A stretch of 30,008 nucleotides of DNA from positions 1 to 30,008 of IMG/VR virus record IMGVR_UViG_3300044648_000192. The stretch is one strand, 5' to 3'. The position numbers and the translations under genes were made by a program. Source of the stretch: a virus. Shown in pieces: positions 15,838 to 23,436 of the stretch (position 1 is its first letter; the number at the start of each line of letters is the position of its first letter). A model generated the notes under the pieces. It saw only the letters and a list, made by a program, of their open reading frames with translations. It had not been told where the DNA came from and searched no databases.

Positions 15838-16514
15838 ACCGAGGCCAAATCATTGACCGCGTGCTGACATCCCTGAACGAGTCCACGATTGCGCCTGTGT
15901 TTTGGACCAGGGCTGAACTGGCCGATATTCTGCAGGATGGCATGGAAGTCATGGCCGAGGAGGTCATGGCGCTGAAGCGATCAGCCTTTGTCGGCCTGGG
16001 CCCTGGCAAGCTCTATTACAGGACCAGGGGCATTGCCAAGGACTTCCGCGTACCCTATCGCCTCTGGCTGTCCAGCAATAACCGGAAGCTCATTCCTGTG
16101 ACGGTTGAGCAGCTTGACGGCTTTCATCAGCAATGGAGCACAGTCACTGGCGATCCTGAGTACTGGGCCCCCATGGGGTATGACTGGTTCACGATCTTTC
16201 CCCATCCTTCTACGGGCGGGGGCGTGCTTCGGATTGATTACTTAGCCTGGCCGCGGGTGTTAGGCGGCGACGACGACAAGCCGGAATTCTCAGAATCAGA
16301 CCACGACACCCTCATGACCTATGGCATTTATGATGGCCTGCTCAAGCGCTGGGCCGCGCCCGAGGCCATGGCCATCTTTGCGCAGTTCCTTGAAAAGCTG
16401 GGCATGGCCGTGCCTAAGAGCGGCGTCAATCAGCTCAATGGCCGGACCTGGCAGAAGGAAAGCGCTGCCGCGAGTGGGTTCAGGAATGGGATCGGGTGGA
16501 GGGATGGACGGTAA
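15834..16514 (+). CDS. Head-tail adaptor protein (226 aa)
   Basis: The helical N terminus (IDRVLTSLNESTIAPVFW then ELADILQDGMEVMAEEVMAL) followed by a beta domain (IFPHPSTGGGVLRIDYLAWP) and a helical C-terminal part (LMTYGIYDGLLKRWAAPEAM) matches the pattern of phage adaptor or gp6/gp11-like connector proteins that ring the portal. It starts at GTG (GTGA overlap) and sits right before a second, larger protein with a similar helical beginning. The C-terminal tail is Gly-rich (GFRNGIGWRDGR). Confidence 0.78.
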   Translation: MNRGQIIDRVLTSLNESTIAPVFWTRAELADILQDGMEVMAEEVMALKRSAFVGLGPGKLYYRTRGIAKDFRVPYRLWLSSNNRKLIPVTVEQLDGFHQQWSTVTGDPEYWAPMGYDWFTIFPHPSTGGGVLRIDYLAWPRVLGGDDDKPEFSESDHDTLMTYGIYDGLLKRWAAPEAMAIFAQFLEKLGMAVPKSGVNQLNGRTWQKESAAASGFRNGIGWRDGR

Positions 16515-16564
16515 TGCGAGCCATCCAACAATTGGCGGGTTATGAGGAACCAGGGGCTTCCTGA
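16514..16564 (+). CDS. Possible 16-codon leader peptide
   Basis: An ATG overlapping the adaptor stop (TAATG) opens 16 codons that end at TGA, 33 bases before the next ATG. It may be a coupling peptide or a chance ORF. Little else lies in the 83-base gap. Confidence 0.2.
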   Translation: MRAIQQLAGYEEPGAS

Positions 16565-16597
16565 TCATGTCGGCCCTTCGCTCGCGCATAGGAGTAT

Positions 16598-17932
16598 ATG
16601 TCAACCGTTGCTGAAAGTCTAGTCAAGGTCCGTGACAAGCTGCATGATGCCGTCGGTATTCTCTGGACCGATGCTGAGCTGCTCGATTGGTTCAATGATG
16701 GCTACGTGGAATTCCTTGAGAAGACCCGTTGTGTCACTGAACTGTACCAGATGGACCTTCCGCCACGGTACGCTTACACGTACTGTCACGAATGGGAAGA
16801 CGCATTCTGTAGTGACGGCCCAGGCCGCATGATGATGCTGCCGGCGCTCAACGGGGTCTATCGCTGTACCTCAGCCTGGGAAGTGGAATTTTTGGAAGGT
16901 GTGACCACGACCATCAGCGAAAGCGGCATTACCCAAATGTGGGAACGGTCGTTCATGTCCACCGACCGGCATTATCAAGTCACGCTGCCGCAAAATCACG
17001 AAATCATCCAGCGCGTAGCCTTTGACAATAAGGTGCTCTACCCATCGACCGTGCGTGAACTTGACGAGTTACGGTCCAAGTGGTACATGCAAGGAACACA
17101 GCCACATTGGTGGACCAATGGCACAGGGCGCGTCAACACGGTCGAAGTCTACGAAATCCAAACGGAGTACCAGCAAAGCTACGCCCCGCTGGACTACGAA
17201 GACTCGGGATTTGCTCGCTCTTTCTCGGGCAGTCGAAGCTATACTGTGGAAGCATCCACAGATACTTCGTATGCTTACGCAAGCTCGGGGGACGGACAAG
17301 CCCTTGACCTTGCCCATTCATCCCTACTTAATGGTCTGGGATGGCTTTTCACTCGCGCTGCAAGCGATTCCGACCAAACCTTCTGCACCCACATCTGGGA
17401 AGAAGAGCTAGTCGAAGGCTCCACCACGTTCTCGACCTCTCCCGGCTATGCCTGCACCTATAGCTGGGAATACCTCATGCTAGGGCTCACGCCTCCATCC
17501 TTTGGCGTGGGCACCATCCGCAGTATCGAGTCAGAAGACCGCCAATATTGGGCACAGAACGCGAGCAACAGCGCAGCCTTTTACGGCGGTATTCGCCAAT
17601 TTCAAAGCTCAGACGATGCGCTGGAAATCTGGCATACGGTGGTCCCGCGTGTGGACCTGACCGCCTACGATACCCCTGACCTTTTGCCATCCCAGGCCCA
17701 TAAGTATCTGCGGTATTTTGTCCTGCACAAGGCCTTTGGCCGGCAAGGTCCAGCCATGAACTTGCAACTCTCCGGCCTGTACAAGGCCCAGTTTGACCGC
17801 GGCGTGACAGCCTGGAAGCGGCTGACGAACCTGGCCAAGGAAGATCAGATTATAGGGCGGGAAATGGCCGAGGATAGCCGCGGGGCGAGACTGCCGCTGG
17901 TGCGTTTACCAGCGAATTTTGAGGCCTACTAG
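16598..17932 (+). CDS. Second adaptor-like/neck protein with large insertion (444 aa)
   Basis: The beginning (MSTVAESLVKVRDKLHDAVG then WTDAELLDWFNDGYVEFLEK) and the end (KYLRYFVLHKAFGRQGPAMN, LYKAQFDRGVTAWKRLTNLA) form the helical parts of an adaptor protein. Between them, from about 55 to 345, is a beta-rich insertion with repeated C-T-x-x-W-E motifs at residues 90, 263 and 286 and a related C-H-E-W-E at 63. GGAG is present just upstream of the ATG at 16598. It probably sits between portal and tail nozzle, the insert projecting outward. That placement is inferred from gene order. Confidence 0.72.
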   Translation: MSTVAESLVKVRDKLHDAVGILWTDAELLDWFNDGYVEFLEKTRCVTELYQMDLPPRYAYTYCHEWEDAFCSDGPGRMMMLPALNGVYRCTSAWEVEFLEGVTTTISESGITQMWERSFMSTDRHYQVTLPQNHEIIQRVAFDNKVLYPSTVRELDELRSKWYMQGTQPHWWTNGTGRVNTVEVYEIQTEYQQSYAPLDYEDSGFARSFSGSRSYTVEASTDTSYAYASSGDGQALDLAHSSLLNGLGWLFTRAASDSDQTFCTHIWEEELVEGSTTFSTSPGYACTYSWEYLMLGLTPPSFGVGTIRSIESEDRQYWAQNASNSAAFYGGIRQFQSSDDALEIWHTVVPRVDLTAYDTPDLLPSQAHKYLRYFVLHKAFGRQGPAMNLQLSGLYKAQFDRGVTAWKRLTNLAKEDQIIGREMAEDSRGARLPLVRLPANFEAY

Positions 17933-19672
17933 ATGATACCTAGCACGCTCAAAGGCCATGACACAGGCGGCTTCCTGGGTGTGAACCTGCGCCAGGACCG
18001 GCTCAGGCTCGCAGATGGAGACGTGGCCAGGGCCATTAATGCCGATCTGCACACACAGCCTGGCACGATCATGCTGAGGCTAGGCCGCGCGCGGCAGTTT
18101 GACACGGCCTTTGCCGATCTCACGATTAGACAGCTGGTTCGTTACTACGGGGGCGCTCGGTATAGGGCTGCCGGGAATTCCCTGTACCGTAATGAGACGG
18201 CCATCTACAGCGGCCTGTCTGGTGAGCTTGTGACGACCATGGTGCCATTCAGGCCATTGAACGATACGACCACCTATATGTTCATTGCCGATCAGTCGCG
18301 CATGCAAAAGGACAGTGGCACGGCCTTGTCAGATTGGGGCGTAGCTGCTCCCTCGACTAAGCCCACTGTCGCGACCGGGGCCTCGACCGGCCTGACCGGG
18401 GCATACAGCTTTCGCTATACCTACATCCGCAAGGTGGGCGGCGTGACGGTCTACGAGTCCAATCCATCCCCTGTGAGTGATACGGTCAACCCTGTTACTC
18501 AAGACATTGCGATTAGCGGCCTGATCGATTCCACGGACAGCACGATCACGCACAAGCGTATTTACCGAACAACAGGCGATGCGACCACGTACTTGTTTGA
18601 CCAGGACATTGCGACTGGCACCACGACCGGCACCAGTAGCCAGGGGGATACCGCGCTTGGCGGCGAAGTCGAGACCGATAACGACCAGCCCCCAGAGGCG
18701 TCGTGGTGCTTCAGCTACCTAGAGCATATGTTTCTCTTGCGAGATGAAGATAACCCGCATTTCCTCTGGTGGAGCAAGCGCTATCAGCCAGAATCCGTTC
18801 CGGCTGAGAACTTTATCGAAATCGGCCATCCGCAGGACCCACTGCAATGCGGCGTGTCCTATGGTGGTCTGGCTGGCGTCTTCAGCCGCCTGACTAAATA
18901 CCGGATCTTGGGCAATACCACTAGCGGCTTTGTCCATCAGGAGGCCATGTCCAAACGTGGCACGCCCGCCTTTAAGGCTGTCGTGGCCAGTGAGCATGGC
19001 ATTATCTTCCCGGCCCTAGACGGTATCTTTGTCACGCAGCTGGTAAGCCCTGACACGGAAGTCACCAACGAAATTGAGCCGCTCTTTTTTGGCGAGACCG
19101 TCAACGGCTTTTACCCCATCAACTGGGGCGCGGCCTCGCAATTCACTGCGGCTGTGTTTAAGGGCCGCTACTACCTGAGCTATGCCGACACACGCAGCCA
19201 GACCCCGAACATGCTCATGGTCTATAGCTTTGACACCAAGCGCTGGTACTTCTACGACCATCCCTTGAGCAGCTTTTTCGTAGAAGAGGACCGCAACGTA
19301 CTCACGGCGGGCACCCAGACCGGCTTTGTCATCCACATGGAAACGGGCAGCGATGACGAGGGCGAAGATATCGCCATGGAAGTGGAGACCCGCGACTATG
19401 CCGGCGAAGAGGGTAGCAACATTTTGAAGTTGTATCAGTTCATGCGCGTGGACGCGGACACCCTGGGCGAGTCCGTGAATGTGGACCTGTATCTGGACGA
19501 TACCAGGCGGGCTACGCTTTACATTTCGCACAATGGACGGTCCAGCAAGCTCTACAGCCTGCCGCCTAGCCTACTTGGCTACAAGTGGCGGGCCAAGGCC
19601 CGGTACACCGGCACAGCCAGAGTCAGAATCTACAGCGCAGGGACCATGTATGTCCCGCTGAGTGCAGCATGA
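17933..19672 (+). CDS. Tail nozzle/tubular tail protein (579 aa)
   Basis: The opening (GGFLGVNLRQDRLRLADGDV, then AINADLHTQPGTIMLRLGR) is the pattern of podovirus tail nozzle proteins of the T7 gp12/P22 gp10 type: a beta-propeller-like body made from strands such as TYMFIADQSRMQKDSGTAL and SEHGIIFPALDGIFVTQLVS. Length fits (gp12 and relatives are several hundred residues). The nozzle extends the adaptor ring and closes the DNA channel. It follows directly after the neck protein. The stop overlaps the next ATG as ATGA. No enzyme motif is visible. Confidence 0.8.
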   Translation: MIPSTLKGHDTGGFLGVNLRQDRLRLADGDVARAINADLHTQPGTIMLRLGRARQFDTAFADLTIRQLVRYYGGARYRAAGNSLYRNETAIYSGLSGELVTTMVPFRPLNDTTTYMFIADQSRMQKDSGTALSDWGVAAPSTKPTVATGASTGLTGAYSFRYTYIRKVGGVTVYESNPSPVSDTVNPVTQDIAISGLIDSTDSTITHKRIYRTTGDATTYLFDQDIATGTTTGTSSQGDTALGGEVETDNDQPPEASWCFSYLEHMFLLRDEDNPHFLWWSKRYQPESVPAENFIEIGHPQDPLQCGVSYGGLAGVFSRLTKYRILGNTTSGFVHQEAMSKRGTPAFKAVVASEHGIIFPALDGIFVTQLVSPDTEVTNEIEPLFFGETVNGFYPINWGAASQFTAAVFKGRYYLSYADTRSQTPNMLMVYSFDTKRWYFYDHPLSSFFVEEDRNVLTAGTQTGFVIHMETGSDDEGEDIAMEVETRDYAGEEGSNILKLYQFMRVDADTLGESVNVDLYLDDTRRATLYISHNGRSSKLYSLPPSLLGYKWRAKARYTGTARVRIYSAGTMYVPLSAA

Positions 19673-20229
19673 GCAACCGGCAATCTGAAGGCCCAATCCA
19701 GGTCTTTACCAATGACGTGCGCGAGATCAATGACGCGCTGGTCCAAATCACGAACCGGCTGGACCATCTCAAGGGCCTGCGCGGGCGAACGGAGCTATGG
19801 GACCGGGTACGGGCCAGCGACCCGACAGCAGATCAGGACGTTATCACGCGAGGGAGCGTCCAAACCATTGCCCAGGTCGTGTTTTGGGCCTCTCCTGTTG
19901 AGGCCTTCTTTCACCATGTAGGCACGAGTTACGTAGAATATGGCACGTCATTGCGGAGACGGTACAACTTTACAGGCGGGCAGGCACGATCAGCACGGCT
20001 ATGCATATACGGTTGGGGCACCGAAAGTGGCACGAAGAGCCTGCGTGTCACGACAGGCGGAACAACGCTCTGCACCTTGAGCTGGAGCGGAGCCACGGAA
20101 GATTTTCGGACGAGTGAGATTGTGCCGATCGATATTGATACAGATGACCCGCTTATTTTACTTATGGCCCTCAGTTCTCCAACCGAATCTTTAGCGCTCC
20201 GATGGGTGATGCTTGAGCTTGGCGGCTAA
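19669..20229 (+). CDS. Hypothetical tail-associated protein (186 aa)
   Basis: The ATG overlaps the nozzle stop (ATGA). The N-terminal third is helical (VREINDALVQITNRLDHLKG), followed by a beta-sandwich body (SARLCIYGWGTESGTKSLRV, TTLCTLSWSGATEDF), ending RWVMLELGG. The helix-plus-jelly-roll layout resembles small fibre or tail appendage proteins. The C-terminal codons are shared with the start of the GNAT-like gene. The family is not recognised. Confidence 0.65.
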   Translation: MSNRQSEGPIQVFTNDVREINDALVQITNRLDHLKGLRGRTELWDRVRASDPTADQDVITRGSVQTIAQVVFWASPVEAFFHHVGTSYVEYGTSLRRRYNFTGGQARSARLCIYGWGTESGTKSLRVTTGGTTLCTLSWSGATEDFRTSEIVPIDIDTDDPLILLMALSSPTESLALRWVMLELGG

Positions 20230-20749
20230 CATACAAATCTGGCCCTATCTGCGCGGTGAATACCCGCGTGACACCCTGTACAAGGTCTGGCGCATGGTCG
20301 AAGACGCCAAGGCCTCTGCGCATCTCTTCTGGGGCTCACAGGAGCCTGACACGATCAAGGGCGACCTCAGCGCCGTGGTCAAGTTTTTCGATGACCCAAA
20401 CCGGGCACTGATCCTGCTGGCGACGGAAGACAATAGCGACCTGATTGGGTTCTTGTGGTTCGATGATTTTATCCCCGGCCTGCGCTGTTTCGGATCCGTG
20501 TTTATCAAGCCGCAATACCGCGGCAAGGTCGGAAACGCGGGCATTGTCAAGGCCTGCCAGTACGTATTCGATGTCCTGAACGTGAAAACTATCTGGGGCA
20601 TTACACCCTGGAGGGAGGCACGATCGGCGGTGATGGCCTGCGGGTTTCAGACAGTGACGGTCCTGAAAGAGTTTGTGAAGGTGGGGGGCGAGGTGCTTGA
20701 CGCCCATGTAGTCAAGAAAGAGAGGCCAAGCGATGGGCAGCATCTTTAG
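20213..20749 (+). CDS. GNAT-fold (acetyltransferase-like) protein in the tail cluster (178 aa)
   Basis: The central region shows GNAT motif A: GSVFIKPQYRGKVGNAGIVK (94-113), with the R-G-x-x-G-N form of the acetyl-CoA pyrophosphate loop, preceded by beta 4 (SDLIGFLWFDD) and followed by VKTIWGITPW and MACGFQTVTV. Podophages often carry a GNAT-fold protein at this spot, before the internal virion proteins. From memory, T7 gp13-like proteins have such a fold, and several lack proven catalysis. The start is TTG at 20213, inside the previous gene. The substrate is unknown. Confidence 0.7.
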   Translation: MSLAANIQIWPYLRGEYPRDTLYKVWRMVEDAKASAHLFWGSQEPDTIKGDLSAVVKFFDDPNRALILLATEDNSDLIGFLWFDDFIPGLRCFGSVFIKPQYRGKVGNAGIVKACQYVFDVLNVKTIWGITPWREARSAVMACGFQTVTVLKEFVKVGGEVLDAHVVKKERPSDGQHL

Positions 20750-21491
20750 GAAGGGCAGTGAGCAGAGCGGGCAGAGCGGGGCATTGTCTGGAGAACAGGC
20801 ATGGATGGCCAAGGATCTTTTTAACGGTACGGCTGGGCTCCGTGCAGCCGGCATTGACCGGATGCGCAACTTCCAGGAAACCGGCAATCTGCCGCAGCAG
20901 CTGCGGAGCACGGTTGGCCTGGGCATTCCCATCGCTCAGCAAGAAGCCGAACTGGCCAACGCGAAGCGCGGTATTCTGGACACCATGCCAAGGGGCGGCC
21001 TGCAGCAACGGGCGCTCATGGAATTGCCACTGCAACGGCTCTTGCAGCGTGACATGTTCTCTGCCAATCGAGCACAGATTGACGATGCGACAAAGCAGAA
21101 CTTGTTTAGCACGGCGCTCAATACCGGATTTGGTCAGGGGAGCGCGGCTATGGGCCAGCTTGGCTCAGCTGCCGGCAACCTGAACAGCCTGGGCCAGCAA
21201 CGGATTCAGCAAAATCAGACAGGCCTCCAGGGGGCTGGCCAGACGATTGGGAAGGGCCTTATGGCGGCCAGTAAAATGTGTTGGATTGCTGAACGCCTCT
21301 ATGGTGTGGATGACGCCCGCACGCATATCTTGCGTGCCTGGTTCCTGTCTCGGCCTGATTGGTGGGTGACGCAGATGTATCAGCGGCATGGGCAGTGGAT
21401 CAGTCGGCAGTGGTGGTGTGGCGCGTTACGCCCGCTGTTCACGTACTGGCTAGGGAGGGCTACCACATGGGCGCATTCGGCAACGGTCTAG
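20733..21491 (+). CDS. Internal virion protein (252 aa) with CW-type C terminus
   Basis: The ATG at 20733 lies within the end of the GNAT-like gene. The N-terminal 175 residues are helical, Gln/Ala/Leu-rich (LPQQLRSTVGLGIPIAQQEA), typical for ejection proteins packaged in the head. From about 181 comes a distinct Trp-rich domain (CWIAERLYGVDDARTHILRA then WWVTQMYQRHGQWISRQWWC), a type I recall at the C terminus of many phage internal or tail proteins, of unknown function. It starts a run of three ejection-type genes. Confidence 0.7.
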   Translation: MGSIFRKGSEQSGQSGALSGEQAWMAKDLFNGTAGLRAAGIDRMRNFQETGNLPQQLRSTVGLGIPIAQQEAELANAKRGILDTMPRGGLQQRALMELPLQRLLQRDMFSANRAQIDDATKQNLFSTALNTGFGQGSAAMGQLGSAAGNLNSLGQQRIQQNQTGLQGAGQTIGKGLMAASKMCWIAERLYGVDDARTHILRAWFLSRPDWWVTQMYQRHGQWISRQWWCGALRPLFTYWLGRATTWAHSATV

Positions 21492-21706
21492 TTGGCGGCA
21501 TGAACCAGATGGGCGGACTGCAGCTCCAGCAGCAGCTGGCGAAGCAGATGCAAGGCCAGAACCAGGAAGCGCTCGGGAAGCAAATCGTGGCCGGGTCTCA
21601 GCAGGCCCCAGGCTTTGAGATGCCACAGAACATGATGCCACAGCTTCAGATGCAGGACCTTCGCTCCAGAATTCTTTCCAGCATGTTACAGGGAGGGCGC
21701 TTCTAA
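21467..21706 (+). CDS. Small Gln/Met-rich virion protein (79 aa)
   Basis: The ATG at 21467 has AGGGAGG about 10 bases upstream and overlaps the previous gene by 25 bases. The protein starts MGAFGNGLVGG, the same opening as the next gene (MGAFGSGLVQG), and continues as a Gln/Met/Leu-rich low-complexity helix (LQLQQQLAKQMQGQNQEALG). It is probably a partner of the next ejection protein. Stop and next start overlap (TAATG). Confidence 0.65.
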   Translation: MGAFGNGLVGGMNQMGGLQLQQQLAKQMQGQNQEALGKQIVAGSQQAPGFEMPQNMMPQLQMQDLRSRILSSMLQGGRF

Positions 21707-23436
21707 TGGGTGCCTTTGGCTCAGGATTAGTGCAGGGCTCGGTGCAGGGCCAGCAGATGGCCTTTGACCTGGAGCAGCGCAAGCAACAGGCTGAATTGTT
21801 CAAGCTCAAGTCGAAACAGCTCAAGCTCGAAACGGACATGACCGAAAGGCAGCTGGCCGCACAGGCTGCGCTCCCGCAAGCCCTGTTCAAAGGGCCGGAC
21901 ATGCAGCAAGTGGAAAGCCAAGGCCCAGGCGCACCTGTGCGCTTGCCGCAAGAGCTGAGCGACAACCCGCAGGGTACACGGACTGATCCACGGTGGGATC
22001 TTGAAGTAACCGAGCGCGGCCCTGGGGCCTTCGAGGAAGGCCCACGGCCAGCGCCAGGAATGCAGCCGATCCCTGGTACAGAAGGGGTCTGGGCCAATCT
22101 CTCGCCACAGTACAAGGACATTGCCGGAAAGGTTCTAGCTAGTCAGGGCTATGACGTGAACAAGACTATGGATGTGCTGGGCAGACTGACGCCTGGCATC
22201 TTCCCGAAACAGCCGATGATGCAGAAGTTAGGCAAGGACGAGTCCCTGGTACAGATTGATCCAAACACAAATAAAAGCACGCTGATAGCGCAGGGACTAG
22301 GCGGCGACGATGGAGCTGTAGCAGTTGGGCCTGGGCATCAACTGAAGAACAAGAAGACCGGCGCAAATATAGGCGAACCAGTACCGGCACTAGACAAGCC
22401 AGGCAATCCCAAAGATGACATTATCGAAATGGGAGGGATCGGCTACCAAGTGTCTATGGGCGAAGGTGGCAAGAAAGTTCTCACACCATTAGCTGGACAG
22501 CAAGAGAAGGAAGCCAAGAGCCCAGCCAATCCTGTTGACCAGTACATCTTTGCGCAGTCTGGTGGCAAGTACCACAACATGGCAGAGGCGGCGGCTGGTG
22601 GGGAAACCGCATTGATTCAGCAAGCCGAAAAGGTGGTGCGCGAGCAGCGCCCCATGGATCGGGCCATTGCTGTGGGGCAGGCCATGACCCCAGAGCTGGC
22701 AAAGCGCGAACAGCAGGCGCAGGACATTAAGCAGGCCCAGCCACTAGCACAAAAGGAACGGACCGGACTCCTTGACCGTAAGTCCTTGCTGGCCGGCAAG
22801 TATGTACGTCCAGCTCCAGGCACATCCATAGGAGAGGCCAACCGCGGCGACTACATCGAAGTAAGTGACAAGCAAATGGAGCAACTACGGACGCTAGACA
22901 AGGCCTCGGCAGACATGGATTCCATGTTCGATCTGGTTGCTCCGCTCATTAAGGCTAATGGCTGGTGGGACAGTGTCAAGCAGGCCGGGAAGCTGCATGG
23001 CGGGGCCGCAACTGGGCTCATTCCAGATGCTGCCACTTACCAAAAGAACAAGGCCGCAGCCTCTACGACATTAGCAAAGGGATTCGGCGGCGAAACTGGC
23101 GTGATGACCGACACAGACATTACACGCTGGACCAATACCATGATCGAGTTTGGCGATACAGTTGCCGTGATGAAGTCAAAGCGTAAACTCTCCATGGAGA
23201 TCAGGGACCATGCCGTACAAGCCCAGCGCAGGGCCTTGGCCGGGGATGACCTGGACTCAGTACGGACTGATTTACAGCAAAAGATTCAGCCATTATTCCA
23301 GAAAGCTGAAAGGCTTCTGGCCACGCAACAGGCCCCGCCAGTTCCTGAGAAATTCAAGCATCTACCCAAGGAAGATCAAGACCGCTGGCAACAGGCCTAC
23401 ATGGAGCGCATGCAGGAAATGGGGGCCGGACAATGA
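21706..23436 (+). CDS. Internal virion/DNA-ejection protein (576 aa)
   Basis: It begins MGAFGSGLVQGSVQ, then a charged helix (FDLEQRKQQAELFKLKSKQL, residues 19-50). The centre is polar with Pro/Gly-rich linkers, and the last 250 residues are helical with Met/Gln/Lys-rich stretches. This layout fits proteins packaged in the capsid and extruded into the cell envelope at infection. No lytic transglycosylase motif is visible. It lies between a small relative and another ejection-type protein. The ATGA overlap couples it to the next gene. Function is inferred from position and composition. Confidence 0.65.
   Translation: MGAFGSGLVQGSVQGQQMAFDLEQRKQQAELFKLKSKQLKLETDMTERQLAAQAALPQALFKGPDMQQVESQGPGAPVRLPQELSDNPQGTRTDPRWDLEVTERGPGAFEEGPRPAPGMQPIPGTEGVWANLSPQYKDIAGKVLASQGYDVNKTMDVLGRLTPGIFPKQPMMQKLGKDESLVQIDPNTNKSTLIAQGLGGDDGAVAVGPGHQLKNKKTGANIGEPVPALDKPGNPKDDIIEMGGIGYQVSMGEGGKKVLTPLAGQQEKEAKSPANPVDQYIFAQSGGKYHNMAEAAAGGETALIQQAEKVVREQRPMDRAIAVGQAMTPELAKREQQAQDIKQAQPLAQKERTGLLDRKSLLAGKYVRPAPGTSIGEANRGDYIEVSDKQMEQLRTLDKASADMDSMFDLVAPLIKANGWWDSVKQAGKLHGGAATGLIPDAATYQKNKAAASTTLAKGFGGETGVMTDTDITRWTNTMIEFGDTVAVMKSKRKLSMEIRDHAVQAQRRALAGDDLDSVRTDLQQKIQPLFQKAERLLATQQAPPVPEKFKHLPKEDQDRWQQAYMERMQEMGAGQ

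Noticed and set aside
20213-20749. GNAT-like protein as a Mom-type DNA modification enzyme
   Set aside because: Mu Mom also has a GNAT-like fold and a Com-like gene exists here, but the two are about 13 kb apart and no Mom-specific pattern was seen.
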